Below are positions 5,880 to 13,546 of a stretch of DNA of 43,849 bases, piece after piece. The DNA is from a virus. The stretch is from positions 1 through 43,849 of the IMG/VR virus record IMGVR_UViG_3300012017_000270, one strand, 5' to 3'. Both the position numbers and the translations under genes were made by a program. Numbering within the stretch: the first letter of the stretch is position 1; every line of letters begins with the position of its first letter. The notes below the pieces were generated by a model. That model was not told the origin of the DNA. It did not search any database and saw only the letters and a list, made by a program, of their open reading frames with translations.

Positions 5880-7052
5880 ATGACCGAGAAAGAACACAAT
5901 GACACAAGCACATCAACTACTGTCACATCTGACCGACAACCTACGTCAACGAATTGTCCGCCTCAAGGACAAGTACGGGGTGTCGTATCGCAACCTAGCC
6001 AAGGAAGCAGAAGTGAGCCAATCGCACCTGATGCGGTTCATCTGGGGGCAGCACCACAATCTGACAACCCAGACGCTATCAAAACTCGACGAAACCGTAA
6101 GCCGACTGTCGGCAAAACACGAAGCAAAGTAGTACCCCTGCCTGAGATCCATTCGGGGATGCTCACCGACTCATGCCCAAGGCGCGTCAAGTTGCGCATT
6201 GAAGGCAAGAGTGTTGTTTCGGCGCCAACCGCTCTCTATCGGGGTGTGCTAGTTGGCGAGGTTGTTTCCGAATACCACAACACCGCTACATGGGACGAAA
6301 AGCCAACGGGTGTAGTCGCTTCGATGAGCAAGAAGGTGTTGGCCGCATTTGAAAAGGAAGGGCGAGTAATTACCGATTCCGTCGAGAAGAACATGGCTGA
6401 AATCCATGCCGAAGTAGAAACGATGACCGAACTCTACATCGCACGGTTTGCGGATCGATTCAAGAAGGCAACATTGATTGGCTGCGAGTTGCCATGCCGC
6501 ATGCAGATTGGCAAGGTCAAGTTTGCATCGCACATCGATCTGATGTTCCGCGACAATGAAGGCAACTTAGGCGGTGCGCCGGGTCAGTTGGTTGTATGGG
6601 ATTGGAAATGCCGTCAAGACGCACCAACCCGTGCGTACCTGTCGCGCAATTTGCAACTGGCCTTGTACTGGCTCATGGTGAACAAGGGAAGTATTTGCAC
6701 CGTGCCGCAGTTTGGTCTATGGACGACATTCGGAGAAGTGGCAAGCGTTGCATGGTGCCACCTCCCGGCGCTCAAACCCTATTCAAGGGTGACCACCGTG
6801 CAGGACGATGATGGAACGGAGCGTACATACGTCAAGGGCGAGTTCCGCCCTGAGCGCAGCATCGTTCGTGACTGTGGATTTCGTGACGGTCTTCAACCAA
6901 TTGCAGAGGATGAAATTCTAATGCGTGTTGAACTGATGCGTCGAGGATTGGACATAGCAATTCCTGATCCGGTTGGATGTCATTTGTGCGAGTGCGAACC
7001 TTGGTGCCGTAGGTTTGATACCGCTGAACTTGGAACACGACACATTTCATGA
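5880..7052 (+). CDS. Cas4/RecB-like PD-(D/E)XK nuclease with Fe-S cysteines
   Basis: As an open frame from 5880 the product is 390 residues. The nuclease core shows SHIDLM (D220), then VVWDWKCR (D241, K243) and a following QLALYW (Q259), the motif II, III and IV pattern of RecB/Cas4-type exonucleases. C99 (in SCPRR) and C367, C370, C376 (C-x2-C-x5-C) match the four cysteines of the Cas4/AddB iron-sulphur cluster. It probably resects DNA ends for the RecT-like protein encoded downstream. Residues 1-85 are Ser/Thr/Pro-rich and look like a shadow of the HTH gene at 5899-6132 in another frame. The true start may therefore be ATG 6159 (297 residues, keeping C99), although the best RBS (AAGGGG) precedes 5880. 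Confidence 0.8.
   Translation: MTEKEHNDTSTSTTVTSDRQPTSTNCPPQGQVRGVVSQPSQGSRSEPIAPDAVHLGAAPQSDNPDAIKTRRNRKPTVGKTRSKVVPLPEIHSGMLTDSCPRRVKLRIEGKSVVSAPTALYRGVLVGEVVSEYHNTATWDEKPTGVVASMSKKVLAAFEKEGRVITDSVEKNMAEIHAEVETMTELYIARFADRFKKATLIGCELPCRMQIGKVKFASHIDLMFRDNEGNLGGAPGQLVVWDWKCRQDAPTRAYLSRNLQLALYWLMVNKGSICTVPQFGLWTTFGEVASVAWCHLPALKPYSRVTTVQDDDGTERTYVKGEFRPERSIVRDCGFRDGLQPIAEDEILMRVELMRRGLDIAIPDPVGCHLCECEPWCRRFDTAELGTRHIS
5899..6132 (+). CDS. HTH (XRE/Cro-like) DNA-binding protein
   Basis: This 77-residue protein is read in a different frame from the overlapping nuclease frame. Residues 26-56 have the pattern of a Cro/XRE helix-turn-helix: YGVSYRNLAKEAEVSQSHLMRFIWG, then LTTQTLSKLDETV. The match to the family is much better than that of the overlapping frame to anything known, so I take this as a real gene. 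It is the first gene after the early promoter, and the tandem 19 bp repeat and the GCATATGC palindrome are likely operators. It may be a repressor or early-to-late switch. The RBS is weak (GAAAG). Its stop lies 26 nt before the alternative nuclease start. Confidence 0.75.
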   Translation: MTQAHQLLSHLTDNLRQRIVRLKDKYGVSYRNLAKEAEVSQSHLMRFIWGQHHNLTTQTLSKLDETVSRLSAKHEAK

Positions 7053-7061
7053 GGATTCAAA

Positions 7062-7490
7062 ATGGACTGGGACAAAATGCAAAGTAAAAAAGGTAACCGC
7101 TCGAAAGAGCAGCACAAAGACAAAATGAGTGAACTTGCTCTTGAAGTTCTTTCGCTTGGCTTGCTGCATCAGAAGTGCGTAGAGCGGTTTCGTGAATCAA
7201 TGGTGGATTTGAAGGCAAGCACATACAAAAACGATGCAGAAAAACATTCGTTTGTGATTGCTTGGGAACGGGCTGCAATGTCCACCCTTGACTTGATGAA
7301 CAAATCACTCTTTGAGATGTATGAGATAGACAACCACTATCGGGAGTTAATTGATGAGCGTTGGAAGTACATGCTTAAAGTTGTCGATGACACTCAGCCG
7401 ATCATCATGAAGATGGTGGTTAACGAAGAAGCCCACTTGCCTGCGATTTTTGACCTGATTAAGAACATGAAGGATGACACAAATGAATGA
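7062..7490 (+). CDS. Hypothetical protein in recombination operon
   Basis: This is a 142-residue protein, not recognised. It is predicted almost entirely helical and rich in Lys, Glu and Met, with no membrane segment. GAGG lies 7 nt before the ATG. Its stop overlaps the start of the RecT-like gene by 8 nt, and it sits between the nuclease and the annealing protein, so a helper role in the recombination complex is possible. Confidence 0.75.
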   Translation: MDWDKMQSKKGNRSKEQHKDKMSELALEVLSLGLLHQKCVERFRESMVDLKASTYKNDAEKHSFVIAWERAAMSTLDLMNKSLFEMYEIDNHYRELIDERWKYMLKVVDDTQPIIMKMVVNEEAHLPAIFDLIKNMKDDTNE

Positions 7491-8391
7491 CATGATTAGA
7501 ACCGCTCCCGCCTCCTCGCAAATGGATCCCATGAGCGTTGCACAAGTATTCAAGGCGTCAGGTATGTTCCCTGATATCCAATCCGAAGCCGCTGCATGCG
7601 CCAAGATCATCATTGGTCGTGGGCTTGGGCTGACCGATTACGATGCAATGACCGGGCTGCACATTATCAAGGGCAAGGCCGTGTTGGCCGCGAACCTGAT
7701 GGCTGCGGCAATAAAGAGGGCTGGCAAGTATGACTACCGTGCGGATTGCAGCGATAGCGCATGCACTATTGTGTTTTACGGTCGAACCCTTGATGGCAAG
7801 ATGGAGCAAATTGGCACAGCCGAGTACACCATGGAAGACGCCAAACGCGCTCGACTCTCAGGTGGCGACAATTGGATGAAGTATCCAAAGGCTATGTTGT
7901 TTGCCCGATGCATCAGCAGTGGCTACAAGCAGCATTGCCCCGATGCACTTGGTTCCGCTCCTGTCTATGTCGAAGCACATGGCGAGATGGAGATTACGGA
8001 TGACTCGTTGGGTGCGGTCAAGCCAGTGCAAACGGTTCGGGCTGTGATTGAAGAGCCGGGCAAGCGCATGTCGCCAAAGCAATCATTCTTGTTTGCCATT
8101 GCGGAGTGGGTTGGATGCGCTCCCAAGGATGCAGTGACGGATGCCATGCGAACGCTCAAAGCGTTGTCGCTTCCAACGGACGGCACCGTGACCGATGATA
8201 AGTTGAAGTGGGCTGAAACATGGGTACGAACACGCATGGAAGAAGGCCACGACATTTCCGTACTTGACACCCCGGCGCCGAAGAAGGCCGTAACTGTCAA
8301 GACAAAGAAAGTAACCAAGGACAAATCCGAAGATTTGTCTTCAATGATTGAAGCACCAAGTACCGATACAGAGGAAGAGGTTGAGTTCTAA
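7483..8391 (+). CDS. RecT-like single-strand annealing protein
   Basis: The 302-residue protein shows the RecT/Bet-type signature near its start. A stretch of small residues leads into IIIGRGLGLTDYDAMTGLHII and KGKAVLAANLMAAAIKRAG, matching the 'G.G..P..AL..i.iI.GKp.l.a..m.a.v...G' pattern of phage recombinases. The C-terminal 100 residues are Lys/Thr-rich and end in an acidic tail. It would pair single strands made by the upstream nuclease, driving recombination-dependent replication. The start at 7483 is chosen for AAGGA at good spacing; an ATG at 7474 is also in frame. The stop overlaps the next ATG (TAATGG). Confidence 0.8.
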   Translation: MNDMIRTAPASSQMDPMSVAQVFKASGMFPDIQSEAAACAKIIIGRGLGLTDYDAMTGLHIIKGKAVLAANLMAAAIKRAGKYDYRADCSDSACTIVFYGRTLDGKMEQIGTAEYTMEDAKRARLSGGDNWMKYPKAMLFARCISSGYKQHCPDALGSAPVYVEAHGEMEITDDSLGAVKPVQTVRAVIEEPGKRMSPKQSFLFAIAEWVGCAPKDAVTDAMRTLKALSLPTDGTVTDDKLKWAETWVRTRMEEGHDISVLDTPAPKKAVTVKTKKVTKDKSEDLSSMIEAPSTDTEEEVEF

Positions 8392-9155
8392 TGGCTAAGA
8401 AAATTAAGACGTTGGTTGAATCCGGCGAGTCGCAACAAAGGTCGCTTGACGCGCTCGTTACCGTAATCAAGTCTTGCGAGTCATCTGTCATTTCAAAGTG
8501 GCAGGAAATGGCATACGCAGTGCATGAGATCTACACCCGCGAGTTGTGGACTATCAACTTTGAATCCTTTGAGCATTGCATGCAAGAGGCGATTGGTTGG
8601 AAGAAGTCATGGGCATACGAGATGCTGAAGGCTGCGAATGTTCTTGAGCATGCGCCGATTACCGATGCAAGCATGGCTAGGTACTTGCATCCGCTTGTTG
8701 CTTCCAATCGGGCGATTGCATGGGAAGCCGCCGTAGAGTCTGCATCACCCGCCAAGCCAACACGGGACGATGTCAAGAAGGCCGCTTCGCTGCTGTTGAC
8801 AAACCAATTGGGAAACGAAACCGATAGCGAAGAAGGCGCCGAAGAAAAGTCCGGCGGGACGGACAAGGATGTTCCTGATGCTCCATTGGTTGCTTGGGGC
8901 AAGCAGTTTGACGAGATCATTTCAAATCTTCGTGATGTCAAGAACAAGATTGAAGAGTTGTCAGAAACCGAGGCAGGCGCCTTTCTTGGATCAGCGCAGA
9001 TTGTTGTTGACATGAAAAATGTTTTCAATGCCCTGCAATGGGCAAAGCCACATTGTCAATGCGTCTACTGCGATGGCGATGGTTGTAAGCACTGTCAAGA
9101 CAAGGGTTGGATGTGCAAGGGTCTGCATACATCTGCACCGGAGGATTTGAAATGA
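8391..9155 (+). CDS. ParB/KorB-like DNA-binding protein with C-terminal zinc knuckle
   Basis: The protein has 254 residues. The N-terminal half (about 30-125) resembles phage and plasmid DNA-binding proteins of the ParB/KorB type: FEHCMQEAIGWKKSWAYEML, a helix-turn-helix-like unit, then a 'R.LHPLV' segment and a Trp-containing helix. Residues 140-165 are an acidic linker that contains copy 2 of the dispersed palindrome, read as KSGGTDK. The C-terminus has six Cys within 21 residues (222, 224, 227, 232, 235, 242), a DnaJ-like zinc cluster. It may bind DNA during replication or recombination. The start overlaps the previous stop and the stop overlaps the next start. Confidence 0.65.
   Translation: MAKKIKTLVESGESQQRSLDALVTVIKSCESSVISKWQEMAYAVHEIYTRELWTINFESFEHCMQEAIGWKKSWAYEMLKAANVLEHAPITDASMARYLHPLVASNRAIAWEAAVESASPAKPTRDDVKKAASLLLTNQLGNETDSEEGAEEKSGGTDKDVPDAPLVAWGKQFDEIISNLRDVKNKIEELSETEAGAFLGSAQIVVDMKNVFNALQWAKPHCQCVYCDGDGCKHCQDKGWMCKGLHTSAPEDLK
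8848..8865. repeat. Dispersed palindrome copy 2
   Basis: AGTCCG-GCGGGA-CGGACA, identical to copy 1 except the last base. It lies in frame in the acidic linker of the ParB-like gene and encodes KSGGTDK. Confidence 0.8.
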
Positions 9156-9385
9156 CACTTGAGGAACATTTAGAAAAACTTCGCATCGAAAACGACGCAT
9201 TGCGCGCTCATGTAGATAGCCTGAAGCATGAGATTGCTGTCAAGAAACGCGCTCTACAGGAAATCATGGATATTCACACGACTCCCATGGTTGTTCGATC
9301 CACGGGCATGAACGGTACGACCGAGGATCGTCCACAACGACGCGACACTATCGAAGATTTAGGCACAGCCGGAACTTACAAATGA
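9152..9385 (+). CDS. Small coiled-coil protein
   Basis: This 77-residue protein begins with a heptad-patterned helix (residues 1-45, LEEHLEKLRIENDALRAHV) and ends in a polar tail. It probably forms a dimer or an accessory contact with a replication protein. The ATG overlaps the previous stop (ATGA), and its own stop overlaps the helicase start. Confidence 0.7.
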   Translation: MTLEEHLEKLRIENDALRAHVDSLKHEIAVKKRALQEIMDIHTTPMVVRSTGMNGTTEDRPQRRDTIEDLGTAGTYK

Positions 9386-11013
9386 ACCTTAGACCATACC
9401 AACGTGATGCAGTTACTGGTGTTGACTCTGCTCTCAAGAGCAAGCGGTCTGCATTGGTTGTTATGCCGACAGGTACCGGAAAGACGGTGTGCTTTGCCCA
9501 TATCGCCCGTAACGCGGTAAAGCGGGTCATGGTCATAGCACACCGTGAGGAGTTGGTGCAGCAAGCGGTGTCCAAGATCAGAACCGTCACCGGGCTTTCT
9601 CCTGATGTGGAGATGGCCGAGTACAAGGCTGGCAAACTTTACAAGTCTCCAGTTGTAGTTGCCAGTGTGCAAACCCTCTGCGCCCCGTTTCACAACGTGT
9701 GCCGCATGGACAAGTTTGATCCGCATGAGTTTGACATGCTTGTTATTGACGAAGCGCACCATGCGACGGCTTCGTCATACCGTCGTGTTGTTGATTACTT
9801 CTCCAAGAACCCAAACCTACGCACTGTTGGTTTTACGGCGACGCCTGACCGGGCTGACAAGTCTGCGCTTGGTCTTGTGTTTGAATCTGTTGCTTTCAAC
9901 TACGAAATCATGCAGGCAATGGATGACGGATGGCTTGTTCCGATTGAAACCCAACAGGTGATTGTCAGCGGCATGGACTTTAGCCATGTCAAGACGGTGG
10001 CGGGTGACTTGAACCAAGGCGAACTATCCACCATCATGGAGCAAGAGAAGGTTTTGCATGGTGTTGTTTCACCAGCCATCGAAATCGCTGCTGGTCGAAA
10101 GACGCTTGTGTTTGCTGCAAGCGTTTCCCATGCTGAACGCATGTCGGAGATCTTCAATCGCCATGGCGTTCGCTCGGCGATTGTCCATGGTGGCACGTTC
10201 AAGGATGACCGACGCAAGATCCTTCAGGCTTATGCTGACGGCAAGATTCAGGTGCTATGCAACTGTGGCGTTGCCGTCGAGGGGTTTGATTGTCCGACCA
10301 TTGAAGTCGTTGTAATTGCAAGGCCAACCAAGAGTAGATCGCTTTACACCCAGATGGTTGGTCGAGGAACCAGAGTTCTTCCGAACACAGTTGATTCGAT
10401 CTCGGATCCGGCAGGGCGTCGCGCTGCCATTGCTGCAAGCGCCAAGCCAAAGATGCTTGTGGTTGACTTTACTGGCAATAGTGGCAAGCATAAGTTAGTT
10501 ACGACGGCTGACATTCTTGGTGGCAAGTATGACGAAGAAACGATTGAACACGCGAAGCAGAAGATTGCAGAATCCGGCAAGCCGTCAGATGTCATCGAGG
10601 AACTTGAGAGGGCAGCGGCGGAGGTACTTGCTAATCGTACAGAAGAATTGTTGCAGAAAAAGCGAAGAGTTGTTACTGCAAAGGTCGATTACTCCACCAA
10701 GCAGGTTGATGCATTCGGAGTGTTCAACATCGGGCCAGACCGATTGGCTCATGCTGCGCGAAATACCGCTCCGCTTACACAGGCTCAACAAGCCATGCTT
10801 ACTCGCAACGGGATTGATATTGGTGGCTTGCCCGTCGGTCATTGCCGCGCTTTATATAACGAGGTTCTTCGTCGCATGAAGGCTGGACGATGCACATACA
10901 AGCAAGCATCATTGCTGCGGAAATATGGTTACGGAACTACTGTGAGTTTTAAAGAAGCGTCGAAGATTATTGATGTACTGAAATCAAACGGATGGCAGAA
11001 AGTGAACGCATAA
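9382..11013 (+). CDS. Superfamily 2 DNA helicase (DEAH box)
   Basis: The 543-residue protein shows the full set of SF2 motifs: PTGTGKT (29-35), DEAH (123-126), FTATP (151-155), a second RecA-like domain with 'VLCNCGVAVEGFD', and QMVGRGTR (324-331). It resembles UvsW/RadD-type DNA helicases used in replication restart and branch migration. The C-terminal 130 residues are helical with no named domain. With the RecT-like protein and primase it would allow recombination-primed replication. The start overlaps the previous stop (ATGA), and the next gene starts on its stop (TAATG). Confidence 0.92.
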   Translation: MNLRPYQRDAVTGVDSALKSKRSALVVMPTGTGKTVCFAHIARNAVKRVMVIAHREELVQQAVSKIRTVTGLSPDVEMAEYKAGKLYKSPVVVASVQTLCAPFHNVCRMDKFDPHEFDMLVIDEAHHATASSYRRVVDYFSKNPNLRTVGFTATPDRADKSALGLVFESVAFNYEIMQAMDDGWLVPIETQQVIVSGMDFSHVKTVAGDLNQGELSTIMEQEKVLHGVVSPAIEIAAGRKTLVFAASVSHAERMSEIFNRHGVRSAIVHGGTFKDDRRKILQAYADGKIQVLCNCGVAVEGFDCPTIEVVVIARPTKSRSLYTQMVGRGTRVLPNTVDSISDPAGRRAAIAASAKPKMLVVDFTGNSGKHKLVTTADILGGKYDEETIEHAKQKIAESGKPSDVIEELERAAAEVLANRTEELLQKKRRVVTAKVDYSTKQVDAFGVFNIGPDRLAHAARNTAPLTQAQQAMLTRNGIDIGGLPVGHCRALYNEVLRRMKAGRCTYKQASLLRKYGYGTTVSFKEASKIIDVLKSNGWQKVNA

Positions 11014-11405
11014 TGTCAAGATTTATTAAGCCTAGATACAAGTTTGTTGCTCTTGATGATGTTGACTTTGAATTGATTTCATCACTCAAAGCGGCTCAGA
11101 AAGTAAAGCCAAAGCCATGCGTTGTCATTGGTATCGGCGAGTTAAATCGACGAGAAATTAAGTCAAGCGATTCGTCACTTGAAAATTTGTTTGAGACAAT
11201 TGATATTTCCGCGACCATGGTGTGGGGTTCGCGCGGAAAGCCAATCATTGCAGCAAAAATAAGTAGCGTCACAATTGGTGACAGCGGTGACGATGAAGAG
11301 CAGATCGCGATGGAGTTTGCGGCTGACCTACTTGATTTCTTTGATTCGTGTGATTATCCTGAACTGGAAGACGCTCTTGGGAAGTACTTCGTGCAAGCGG
11401 ATTGA
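11013..11405 (+). CDS. Hypothetical protein between helicase and primase
   Basis: This is a 130-residue protein, not recognised. It begins MSRFIKPRYKFVALDD and has an acidic C-terminal half. ATG 11013 overlaps the helicase stop and is preferred over an in-frame ATG at 10992 inside the helicase. It sits in the operon of replication genes with 13 nt to the next start, so it may be an accessory protein. Confidence 0.75.
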   Translation: MSRFIKPRYKFVALDDVDFELISSLKAAQKVKPKPCVVIGIGELNRREIKSSDSSLENLFETIDISATMVWGSRGKPIIAAKISSVTIGDSGDDEEQIAMEFAADLLDFFDSCDYPELEDALGKYFVQAD

Positions 11406-11418
11406 CAAGGGGATTCAG

Positions 11419-12225
11419 ATGGCAACTTGGAATCGCGTAACACGGGCAAAGCCGTGTCCTGTTTGTGGCAAAAATGATTGGTGTTTAATCTCAGAGGATG
11501 GCTCCGCTGTGATTTGCCCACGCACTGATAGCAAGAAGTTTGTAGAGGGAAGTGGCTACCTCCATGTACTGAAAGAAACGGAATGGTCGAAAGACCAGTG
11601 GAAACAAGAGAAGAAAGAACTGCCGGAACACAATGAAGTGCTTGCAATAATGGCGCGTAAGTTCTATTTGGCATGCGGCAAAGATCAACAGGTCGATGCG
11701 TCTGAGCGCCTGTCTGTCAGCGACAAGAGTTTGCGTCGTCTTGGCATGGGCTGGTGTACTTCACAAGCAGCAGATACGTTCCCCATGTTTCGCCATGAGC
11801 GGCGTTTGGTAGGCATTCGCATGCGTGGAACCGACGGGCGCAAGTGGGCAATTAAAGGGAGCAAGCAAGGGCTATTTATCCCAAAGGATCTGCCGTCAAA
11901 CAAGGTGTTGTTTATCTGTGAAGGCCCAACAGACACAGCGGCCATGCTTGATCTTGGGTTTGCCGCCATTGGGCGACCATCATGTCTTGGCGCCACTGAT
12001 TTGATTGCAGAGATTGCAAGCAAGCGCCATGTGATCATTGTTGCTGATGGAGACACTCCGGGCAAGGATGGCGCGTCACGACTTGCATACGCAATCAGAA
12101 ACATTGCATACAAGGTCAGTGTTGTTTCGCCACCTACTGGACACAAGGACGTTCGCGCTTGGTATCGTGGCGGTGACTTGACAAAAGATCAGGCGATAGA
12201 CCACATCAAGACACATCAATCATAA
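11419..12225 (+). CDS. Toprim primase with N-terminal zinc ribbon
   Basis: The 268-residue protein combines a zinc-binding N-terminus (C13, C16, C22 and C33, CPVCG and VICPR) with a toprim domain. Toprim landmarks are LFICEGPTD (E168) and IIVADGDTPGKDGA (D210, D212). This is the layout of small phage primases that recognise a template site with the zinc ribbon and make RNA primers. No helicase domain is fused; the SF2 helicase is separate. The start at 11419 has AAGGGG 9 nt upstream. The next gene begins 2 nt after the stop. Confidence 0.88.
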   Translation: MATWNRVTRAKPCPVCGKNDWCLISEDGSAVICPRTDSKKFVEGSGYLHVLKETEWSKDQWKQEKKELPEHNEVLAIMARKFYLACGKDQQVDASERLSVSDKSLRRLGMGWCTSQAADTFPMFRHERRLVGIRMRGTDGRKWAIKGSKQGLFIPKDLPSNKVLFICEGPTDTAAMLDLGFAAIGRPSCLGATDLIAEIASKRHVIIVADGDTPGKDGASRLAYAIRNIAYKVSVVSPPTGHKDVRAWYRGGDLTKDQAIDHIKTHQS

Positions 12226-12227
12226 GC

Positions 12228-12686
12228 ATGCCCACATGGAAATGTGTCATCCCCGGATACGACCTGATTTCACCAAATAAATTGTTGCGCATGAAATGGT
12301 TTATGCAGTCGCAAGAAAAAGAAAGCGCCATGCAATTGCTTGCGTTGTTTGGAAGACCGCTTCCACAATATCAATGCCCAGTGCGCATGGTCATTGCCCG
12401 GATGTATGGCAAGGGTCAACGTCCATTGGACACCGACAACCTCTATGGTGGGTGCAAGTTGTTGATTGATGCAATGAAGGCGCCGAAGGGACGTAGTCGC
12501 CGGGGTCTGTCCATCATCATGGAAGACAACCCGAAGGCGCTGGATTTATCGGTAGTTCAATTCAAGAACACTGCGACATCATGTGATGTTGCTATTTGGG
12601 CGTGTCCTACAACAGAGATGCTTGACCTCCCCAGTGAGGTTGCTATACTTTTAGGTGAATCCCCAAAGACCCGCGCGGCACACTAG
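12228..12686 (+). CDS. RusA-like Holliday-junction resolvase
   Basis: This 152-residue protein has the RusA pattern: RPLDTDNLYGGCKLLIDAM, giving D68, D70, N71, K77 and D81, then MEDNP (D100). RusA dimers cut Holliday junctions using such acidic residues and a conserved lysine. It closes the recombination operon and would resolve branched DNA before packaging. The last codons carry the left arm of the terminator hairpin, and a promoter-like sequence (12622-12649) lies inside its 3' end. Confidence 0.82.
   Translation: MPTWKCVIPGYDLISPNKLLRMKWFMQSQEKESAMQLLALFGRPLPQYQCPVRMVIARMYGKGQRPLDTDNLYGGCKLLIDAMKAPKGRSRRGLSIIMEDNPKALDLSVVQFKNTATSCDVAIWACPTTEMLDLPSEVAILLGESPKTRAAH
12622..12649 (+). promoter_or_regulatory. 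Promoter-like sequence inside RusA-like gene
   Basis: The -35 box TTGACC and -10 box TATACT are separated by 16 bp. The predicted start near 12656 is only about 60 nt from the end of the terminator at 12671-12714. It could give a very short stable RNA, or be chance. Confidence 0.45.
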
Positions 12687-12714
12687 CCATCAGTGTGACG
12701 CGCGGTTTTATTTT
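12671..12714 (+). terminator. Strong terminator of early operon
   Basis: A 14-position stem (13 pairs, one G/A mismatch) runs from CCGCGCG-CACACT to AGTGTG-CGCGCGG with a 7 nt loop, followed by TTTTATTTT. The left arm includes the stop codon of the RusA-like gene. Confidence 0.93.
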
Positions 12715-12941
12715 AGTACTCCCGCTATTGCATGCGGCCTGCACTCAGGTGCATTGCAATTCCCTGTCAGGGGGCGGTACTGACATCACTTCGTGGAACC
12801 AAGATCGACGACGACGCACTGTCTTGGGTTTGTCCGGTTGCCGGACTTTTCACGACAGGCAGGGTGCAACATCCGGATGCCTGACCCAAATACCGATTGC
12901 CCGACCTCGCAAGGGGTCGGTACGTCTTCATGCGGCGTGAA
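12687..12941. other. Convergent intergenic region
   Basis: 255 bp between the rightward early operon and the leftward late operon. No gene is seen. It contains the early terminator, a variant of the dispersed palindrome (12831-12847) followed by TTTT, and a 6 bp stem hairpin CCGACC/GGTCGG (12901-12920) about 20 nt beyond the last leftward gene, which may end late transcription. Confidence 0.65.
12831..12847 (+). repeat. Dispersed palindrome, variant copy (8)
   Basis: TGTCCG-GTTGC-CGGACT has the same arms (one base changed) but a 5 nt core. It folds as GTCCGG-TTG-CCGGAC and is followed by TTTT, so here it resembles a small intrinsic terminator. Confidence 0.6.
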
Positions 12942-13064
12942 TCACTTCTTCCAGCCCTTCTTCATGGCTGCATACGCCTTGTCGCTAATCGTGGACTTGG
13001 ACTTCGGGCGTGAGGTTCCCGCCGCCTTGCGCTTGTTGATATTTCCAACCAATGAGTTCTTCAT
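12942..13064 (-). CDS. Small basic phage protein (GTSRPKSKSTIS motif)
   Basis: This 40-residue protein reads KAAGTSRPKSKSTISDKAYA then MKKGWKK at its end. This short basic motif recurs in many tailed-phage genomes as a free-standing tiny protein of unknown function. The ATG overlaps the previous stop (TCATGA). It is the last gene of the leftward arm. Confidence 0.75.
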   Translation of the reverse strand: MKNSLVGNINKRKAAGTSRPKSKSTISDKAYAAMKKGWKK

Positions 13065-13294
13065 GAGCAGCCCCATCTTTTTCTTGCGGCCTTGCCGCGT
13101 TCGCCTGTCCACGAACCACTACGCGCACAAAACGATTTGTGGCGCGGGTTGTCGCTGTCTTTGGTTGGCGCTTTAAGTTTGCTGCCAGTAGCGTTGTTGT
13201 ATTTGGCTCGACCCTTTGCGGTTAAACCAGCACCCTTGGATACAGGCAACTTCTCGCCTCGACCAACCGATAGATTCGGATCTTTTTTTGCCAT
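13061..13294 (-). CDS. DUF6321-like small basic protein
   Basis: The 77-residue protein contains GAGLTAKGRAKYNNATGS-KLKAP, then RHKSFCARSGSWTGERGK and ends in ARKRWGC. This is the pattern I know from DUF6321, a small basic protein common in phages, function unknown. The positive charge suggests binding to DNA or capsid. It is translationally coupled to the next gene. Confidence 0.75.
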   Translation of the reverse strand: MAKKDPNLSVGRGEKLPVSKGAGLTAKGRAKYNNATGSKLKAPTKDSDNPRHKSFCARSGSWTGERGKAARKRWGCS

Positions 13295-13303
13295 AGGTTC
13301 TCT

Positions 13304-13546
13304 TCAAGAAGCGGACAAATACGCACCCATCTTGTTGCCGTTGGCGTCGAACTCTTGTGCCGCAATTGGTGGTCTTGCACCAAGTCGCATGGCTTTCTCG
13401 GTTTCGCCAAGTTCAAACCACAGCGTTGCCATGGCTTCCACTACATCAATGCTTTTGACATTGTGCTTGACGCCGTCAGTGGCAATGCGTGCATAGGTGT
13501 CCTCGCGGATTCGTACTGACGCTGTGTTGGGTTTCTTGTGATTCAA
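13304..13546 (-). CDS. Ribbon-helix-helix-like protein
   Basis: This is an 80-residue protein. Its N-terminus (TASVRIREDTYARIATDG, then SIDVVEAMATLW) fits a ribbon-helix-helix fold: one strand followed by two helices, as in Arc/CopG regulators. The start is a TTG codon overlapping the stop of the giant gene (TTGA), with AGGAAGG upstream; no ATG is available. It could be a late regulator. The fold call is moderate. Confidence 0.65.
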   Translation of the reverse strand: MNHKKPNTASVRIREDTYARIATDGVKHNVKSIDVVEAMATLWFELGETEKAMRLGARPPIAAQEFDANGNKMGAYLSAS

